In this document: positions 58,224 through 64,000 of the stretch, piece after piece
Layout: each line of letters opens with the position of its first letter
Numbering within the stretch: the stretch's first letter is position 1
From: Congeria kusceri
Lineage: Eukaryota; Mollusca; Bivalvia; Myida; Dreissenidae
Reading direction: 5' to 3'
Length of the DNA stretch: 64,000 nt
NCBI GenBank assembly: GCA_027627225.1
Contig: CM051025.1
Coordinates: 72,802,974-72,866,973, forward strand
The notes under the pieces: model-generated
Seen by the model: only the letters and a program-made list of their open reading frames with translations
Told to the model about the DNA's origin: nothing
Database searches by the model: none
Made by a program: the position numbers and the translations under genes

Positions 58224-58424
58224 CTAGAGAGAGAATAAGTCTTTACTTGTTTTGGTACTTGTGTATTAAATTCCCTTCATAGTATATTGCACGATTAGAA
58301 AGAAGTGTGTGTTTTTTTCAGACGTGTATAGTGTACATTGCCTTAACATATACACATGAATTGATATTCACAGTATGGTCATAATTATGTAATTATTATA
58401 GCAGTGCAACCTGTTATGAAAACA

Positions 58425-59368
58425 AGAGCTGTCGGAGGACAGCGCGGTCGACTTTTCTTGTGCTTGTCAGAGTTTCTGGCTTTTTTTTTAAACAAACTGT
58501 TTGGATAGTAGGGGCCAATAAAACAAAAGTATTTTCACCCTATATGCTATCTAATGCAATGTCTCGCTATACGGTATCTAAAAATAGATTTTCATTAAAA
58601 TAATTCAATTTGTTCTTGAGTAAATGAGCAAAAACTTTTTTCTAGTAACACTGACCTTGACTTTGAACCCCAACTCAACCCATTCCCAAAAGCAATCCCA
58701 ATAAAGTATTGCTGTTGGGTATCTATGTATGAAGATTCATTCTTGAGTTAGATAGTGGAAATCAAAAGTTTACGCCGCCACCCCATCCTTGCGAATGTAA
58801 AATTTCAAAGTGTAAAAAAACCCATAATTTTGACAAATTTCAAACTACGTTATAGAACAGTTTGGTTCATTTTAATATAAGGAATACGTGTTTAAAGTTT
58901 CAATGAAATCCCTCTAGCCACTCCTGAGAAACTAACTTACAAAAAAACTGTAACCTATCCATATTGTTTGTATGTAAAATTACTAAGTTTAAAAAAGGCC
59001 AATAATGTTTGCAAATTTCAAATTAGAGTAATCAAAATTGGCCTATGAGTTCATTTTAAAATCCCTCAAGCCATTCCTGAGTAACTAGCTTACTGAAAAA
59101 CTTTAACCTGTCTATATATATCTTATATGTAAAATTTACAAGTGTAAAAAGGCCCATAATTTTGACAATTTTCAAATAAGAGTTACCAAACTTGGCCGAT
59201 AGATTCCTTTCAATATGGGAAATAAATGTTTTAAGTTTGAAGGAAATCCCTTAAGCCATTCCTGAGAAACCAGCTTACCGAAAAAAAAACCTAGACCGGA
59301 CGCTGACGCCAACGCCGACGCCGGAGCGAGTAGAATAGCGTGCCTTTTCTTCGAAAAGTCGAGCTAAA
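58425..59368. repeat. 'GACCTTGACC' tandem repeat, copy 2 (complete)
   Basis: It starts with ACAAGAGCTGTCGGAGGACA (as at 49590), continues with 'CACTGACCTTGAC', then about four units of about 150 bp ('GGCCCATAATTTTGACA', 'CCATTCCTGAGAAAC'), and ends 'GACGCCGGAGCGAGTAGAAT' and 'AAGTCGAGCTAA'. Confidence 0.85.
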
Positions 59369-59805
59369 AGGTAATATTTAGGACAAACTCGTTTATAAAA
59401 AATGGTCAAATTCATAATTCTAAAACCATGTTCATGCACACAGACACTCGTTGGAACATTATATTAATTATGTATGCGAAACAGGATAGAAGTCCGTGTA
59501 GTTCTGTGTTCCGTTCGTGACTTGTAAATAAAGTTTAAGTAAGAAATCAAGAAACTACACGTTTTAAAAGTAAGTGCAATGTAGTTGAAAGAGAAATATT
59601 GCTAACATGATCAATGACTCTACATATTTATTTTCGATAACTGAACGAAGGTTTGGCTTGAGTTCAGCTATACTGATAACTGATTATTCCATACGTGATA
59701 AATCACTTATACTGATAAGGCCAAATATTAAATCCCTTTGAAAACACCGAGCGCTTTCGGTTCAGCTGTTGGCAAAACTTGAGAATAACACAAGAAGTCA
59801 GTAAT
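59369..59805. other. Intron 2 of copy B, unique part
   Basis: AT-rich. No homology to the flank of exon 2 in copy A and no element recognised. Confidence 0.45.
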
Positions 59806-60555
59806 GCCTCAGTCACACATTCCCGATTATGGCTCCCGACAGCGTCCCGAAAGCGCTACGATACAAAAAAATACAAAAATTGAGAATATCGGGACGCTGT
59901 CGGAACGCTGTCGGGAGCTGTCTGGACGCTTTTGGGGCGTTGTCCTGAGAATCAGGAATCATCGGGACACGTTCAGCGTGATCGGCCAAGCACTCCCGAC
60001 AGTTAAGGTTGTCCCTTAACGGAGACTCAGCCGAATGTGTACAGTCGGGACTCTGTCGGGATAAATTCGGCTGTATCGGATCAAATTCGGTACGGTGTCG
60101 GAACGGTGTCGGAACGATGTCGGGTCAATATTCGGTGGAACGGGAATGATATTACATATTAAACTATTATATACATATATCAATTCTGGTGTATAGCATG
60201 TGTTTTGTGCGTGTTTGTTTGTGATTGTCATTAATGGACAGAACATTGACCGGTCCATCACGAATGATTCCCGATTATTGCTCGTGACAGCCTCCCGACA
60301 GCGCTAATAATACAAAAGTCGCGAATGTCGGGATGCTGTCGGGACACTGTCGGGACACTGTCGGATCGCATTCGGGAGAATCGGGACGCTGTCGTGACTC
60401 TGTCGAGACGCTGTCGGGACATATTCGATCTTTTGATAAAAAAAATGAATTTCAAGCCCCGAATATCAGAATATTGTCCCGACTTTTGACATATTTGAAT
60501 CGGGACGCTGTCGGCTCAAGAACGGCAGGACAAATCGGGAATGTGTGACTGAGGC
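59806..60555. mobile_element. MITE ('GCCTCAGTCACACATTCCC') with internal CGGGACGCTGTCG repeats
   Basis: Perfect inverted ends of about 23 bp: GCCTCAGTCACACATTCCCG at 59806, and its reverse complement ending at 60555. Both halves are filled with short repeats of 'TCGGGACGCTGTCGG' in opposite orientations, so the whole folds back. The right end lies only nine bases from the donor of copy B exon 2. The frames on both strands come from the repeats. Confidence 0.85.
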
Positions 60556-60557
60556 TT

Positions 60558-63500
60558 AACCCACCGTTGATATACTTCTGAATCGGCTAGTAGTCGAAGT
60601 CCACTTTGTTTTTAGTGTCGTATATCGAGCTGTTGCATGGATCATCGTGATGGATCGGTTTGAAGTCTGTAAAAAAAATTACGATAATTAAACGATTTGC
60701 TGGATGAGTGAGTCCGTGCAAGTACGATACCATACAGGGTGAATGGTAAAAAATCAGTATACCGGTAAAATCGGGACAGAGGAATACCATAAATGGCAAA
60801 ATCTATATCAAGACCCAAGTGTCCATGAAAATAAGCATTATTGAGCAACGGCAATGATAAAGCAATGTGGCTTAAAGGAAATGAACATGAGGGTCTGCTA
60901 TGCAAGATTGGTGTTCAAATAATCTGACTCTTTTTATTTAAACGTCTATTTCTTTCTGTTCGTCTTTCGTCAGTTGTTTATGATTTACTTTGCTATTATA
61001 TATAAGCATAATGACCATTGTGAATTGATACGATTTCAATAGCCAGTGTTCGTCTTTCATCTGGCTATTCAAAACAGTTGTGTAACGTGTAGCGGCAGTT
61101 ACGGAGCAATTAAGGACAATTGTGTAACGTGTAGCGGCAGTTACGGAGCAATTAAGTTGACTGAAAATGTCAACAGCTCGATCATTACGTTCTATTCAAG
61201 TTCTCTTTCAAACAAGGCGTTGAAAGGTCTAGTTTTACCATTCTTTATTTGACACCCAAGCCAAATATGGAGTAATGTACGCATGTGCATTGACATCCTA
61301 CTGTAGCGTCCCTGACTATCGAAGATTATACACTGCTTTAGTAATTTGATAACTGTGATTGACTGCATTTAAAGATATTATAATTCACTGTTATGCATTG
61401 AGAAAAATTTGAAAAAAACTTGCATAATTGCGTCTTTATTCGGGTGGACTAAAATATGTAACAAAGATAAAATTGAACAATTTGAAAAATAACTACTCAT
61501 TACTAATTTACTGTTGTTAAAAATGTACTAGCATCATGAATAAATTGTAGCATTTGCCTTCTTATTCAATTATTAGTTACAATCATTACAATGAAATTGT
61601 ATTACCACTCTTAAAACAACGATACTGCTTTGATATGTTAACACTGTGAAAGTGTCACCCTTATAGCCCATTTTCATAGTTTAATTAACAGCAAATTATG
61701 ACATGTCAAATGTTACTTTATCCTCTTGCTGTTTTAGAACAACTTATCCCGTGTTACTTACTGTTAACGTGGGTTTCAAGAAGGTTATACAACAGGTGAG
61801 ATAATTTTATAGTTTGGTGTAATAAAATAATAAGACACGTCTTTTCATGGGTCTTAGCGTTATATCACTAACACTCTCGTAATACATGTCATTTGCACAG
61901 GCATCACGCGAAAAACACGATATGTCACGTGTTCTTACTGATCCGTCACGGGTGCTAAGAACTTGGTTGATTTTTCAGTTCTCTTTTACGGGCGAGAAAT
62001 AAAGATCATCTCTGTCCTCTCGGTTAACAGTTTCCGATCCCAGGGAACAATAAACATATAATAACATACACTGATCTCACTAAATGTGTCCGTAAACAGC
62101 GTCAAAATTCCAAACGTTACACTTTTCCTCTTAACAGATTGTTGTAAAATAATACTTTATTATGGTTGAGTCAGTTTAATATTTTACGAATCGAATCTAA
62201 CGAAAAACACTATTATTGAAATCATTTTTTGTGAAATTCACCTATTTACTTACATATTTTGCAGTATACCGATTTTGCGCAATTATTTTTAACAAACTTT
62301 TTTTTGTGAAACGTTACAATTTTCCTCCACACGCGTTTTAAGGATTTTTATAAAAACTACTACGAGAAATTCTATAAAATTCGCTGTACATTCAAAGGAG
62401 CAAAACACTATTATATATTTCAATCTGTATGAGGATAGGATACCAAATAGTATATAAAAAGCGCTTAGCTTCCGTAGATTGTTCTTGTTTTTGTTGTGTT
62501 TTTTTTTTCAATCTTACATGTTCATCAATTATCTTTCAACCGCCAATACCGAGATCTGTTTCAACGTTCGAATATTTCCGGTCAGTATTTAAAATGATGT
62601 CATTTCCGTAATGTCGTGCAGTGTTTTCATGTGAAAAATATTACATGGAACGATTTTAGCCTGGGTACAAAAAGAAATATAGTACATCTATCTGTTACAT
62701 CTTACACGACGTTTTCTCTATGTTTTGTCTTTCTTTTCACGTTGTATTTGATATTCTATTAACAACAAGAACATTCAATTTATACGACATCAATCTGCAT
62801 TTCATAACGAAAAAAATTGGTGTATAGTACTTTACCATTATTAGTTACCTTAATTTGACAAATCAACGATATGTATATGGGGTAGGCTTATTTTTACATT
62901 GTACCGGGTTAGCTTGCGCGACGTCAATTTATTTGCTTTAAAGGAAACATTTGTTTGAATGACGTTGAATTTCTGTAATGCACATGTAATGGTATAAGCT
63001 GGAATGGTATTTGATATCGTTCAAGATCCGGGCCACTGTAAAGACCAGTTTGTAAGATCACCTGACCCCATGATTATCTTTTGCAAGTTAAAATTAATGT
63101 CGCGCGCGGGTAATTTAGGCAGCTTCTAATTCGATAGTATAACACTTTTCCGCAAGCAGCCATAATATCCGATAGACCGTATTAATTTTGTGGTTTTATT
63201 CACACATGTCAGTTTTCGGTTACATGCAAGTAAATAGCGAAAAGTAGAGTTTGATCAGTGTTTTAAGTAACAATTTTAATACATTTTCAGTTTCAGGAAC
63301 TGTAATTGTAACAAATAACCTTTAGAATACACATGATCGACAATATCTTAAATAATTAGAAGATAAGACAAAAGGCATGAGCGTTTGCTGTTTAGAAGAA
63401 AGACATTTCGTTGTTTCGATTTACTGACTGTTTGCCGCAAAGAAAAAATAAGTAGTTCACTTAAGACAGATTTTCAAATAGCCCTTCTAAATCCTGTTGG

Positions 63501-64000
63501 CTTGCACCAACAATATTAAAATAAGAATTTACATCTAAATATCTGTGATATTCTTATATATTGTGATTGTACAAGACAATCACTATTTTGACGCCGAACT
63601 TGATTGCAAACAAGAAGAGCTAAACAAACAGGACCTTACTCATAATTATAATGAATATTGGTCACATCATGCGTACAACCTTTTCCTTTTATACAAACCT
63701 TATTTTAACCATTTATACACGTAAATGCGAATATTAAAATCTTAATTTCAGGTTCTTCTCGACGTTGCCCTATCCAGACCCTTTTTGTAGACATAATCTG
63801 TATAGTCAAATCGTAACAAACATTGCATCGCTTATTTCTAATTATGTAGCAACCTATGTCAAGACAGAATTAAAACACCCCTTCACATAAATGTGATAAA
63901 TGTTGAGTGTTTATATATAATTATCTGTTTGGACCCACATTTTAACCTACATTTTGATCCAATGAAATGGCTGGATTGCACATATGAAGCGAAGCATCGT
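60558..64000. repeat. Recent duplication block, right copy
   Basis: Near-identical to 18938-22362; it runs off the window. The homology to the left copy begins immediately inside the MITE edge. It contains no gene besides exon 2 of copy B. The diverged hairpin repeat lies at 62930-63520 and the 42-bp duplication at 61078-61156. Confidence 0.95.
60565..60666 (-). pseudogene. DUF1647-like membrane protein, copy B, exon 2 (stop codon)
   Basis: Same exon as 18945-19046, with the same acceptor and donor, and one premature stop. After VDFDY a TAG (60586-60584) replaces the TCG serine codon of copy A. The reading continues with PIQKYID. The phase fits exon 3 at 58223. The MITE at 59806-60555 begins nine bases into the following intron; gtgggt itself is kept. 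With the exon 6 frameshift this makes copy B a likely pseudogene, unless the stop is a sequencing or allelic difference. Confidence 0.8.

Noticed and set aside
59804..60548. Frames rich in RDTVG/SRQ repeats
   Set aside because: They come from the CGGGACGCTGTCGG repeats of the MITE.

Overview
The window is nuclear DNA of a metazoan, most likely a bivalve mollusc and perhaps a dreissenid (inference). It is AT-rich, has spliced exons with GT/AG borders, tRNA-derived SINEs, broken non-LTR retrotransposons and many fold-back elements. The palindromic element with the core GATTAGCCTGTGCA and the long 'GACCTTGACC' repeats are types I associate with bivalve genomes. There is no bacterial-style operon, CRISPR array or functional tRNA/rRNA gene. 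Well over half of the window is recognisable repeat.

The only cellular gene I can support is a pair of minus-strand paralogues of a type II membrane, glycosyltransferase-like family that resembles DUF1647. Copy A: exon 1 (signal anchor) 26425-26551, exon 2 18945-19046, a broken exon 3 13757-13887, exon 4 4671-4775; the rest would lie left of the window. Copy B: exon 2 60565-60666, exon 3 58030-58223, exon 4 55115-55219, exon 5 52772-52886, last exon 6 49010-49411; its exon 1 should lie right of the window. All splice phases agree. The exon lengths (A exon 1 plus B exons 2-6, counting one copy of a 10-bp duplication once) sum to 1035 nt, i.e. 345 codons with the stop. Both copies look damaged: B has a stop in exon 2 and the 10-bp tandem duplication in exon 6, and A has lost the end of exon 3. 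The block around exon 2 (18938-22362 and 60558-64000) is nearly identical between copies, while exons 3 and 4 are clearly diverged.

Region by region: 1-3134 and 28691-30902 are a second duplicated block carrying the start of a LINE. 3.4-12.7 kb is a series of inverted-repeat elements and tandem repeats. 13-18.5 kb has three SINE copies, a large inverted repeat, and an inverted-repeat element with a tRNA-like core. 22.6-25.7 kb has nested inverted-repeat elements. 26-28 kb holds copy A exon 1 and microsatellites. 30.0-34.1 kb is a decayed LINE with ORF1 and an endonuclease/reverse-transcriptase ORF2. 35.7-37.5 kb is a second LINE 3' end with a TGTC tail. 38-40.9 kb is a roughly 100-bp satellite. 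42.8-44.8 and 55.8-57.1 kb are two copies of an unusual element whose long terminal inverted repeats enclose a tandem array. 49.7-51.0 kb is a young 5'-truncated LINE with an intact reading frame and a target-site duplication. 51-52.7 and 58.4-59.4 kb are tandem repeats, and 59.8-60.6 kb is an inverted-repeat element beside a splice donor.

All similarities were judged by eye. Identity figures are impressions unless a count is stated, and family names come from memory of motifs, not from searches.
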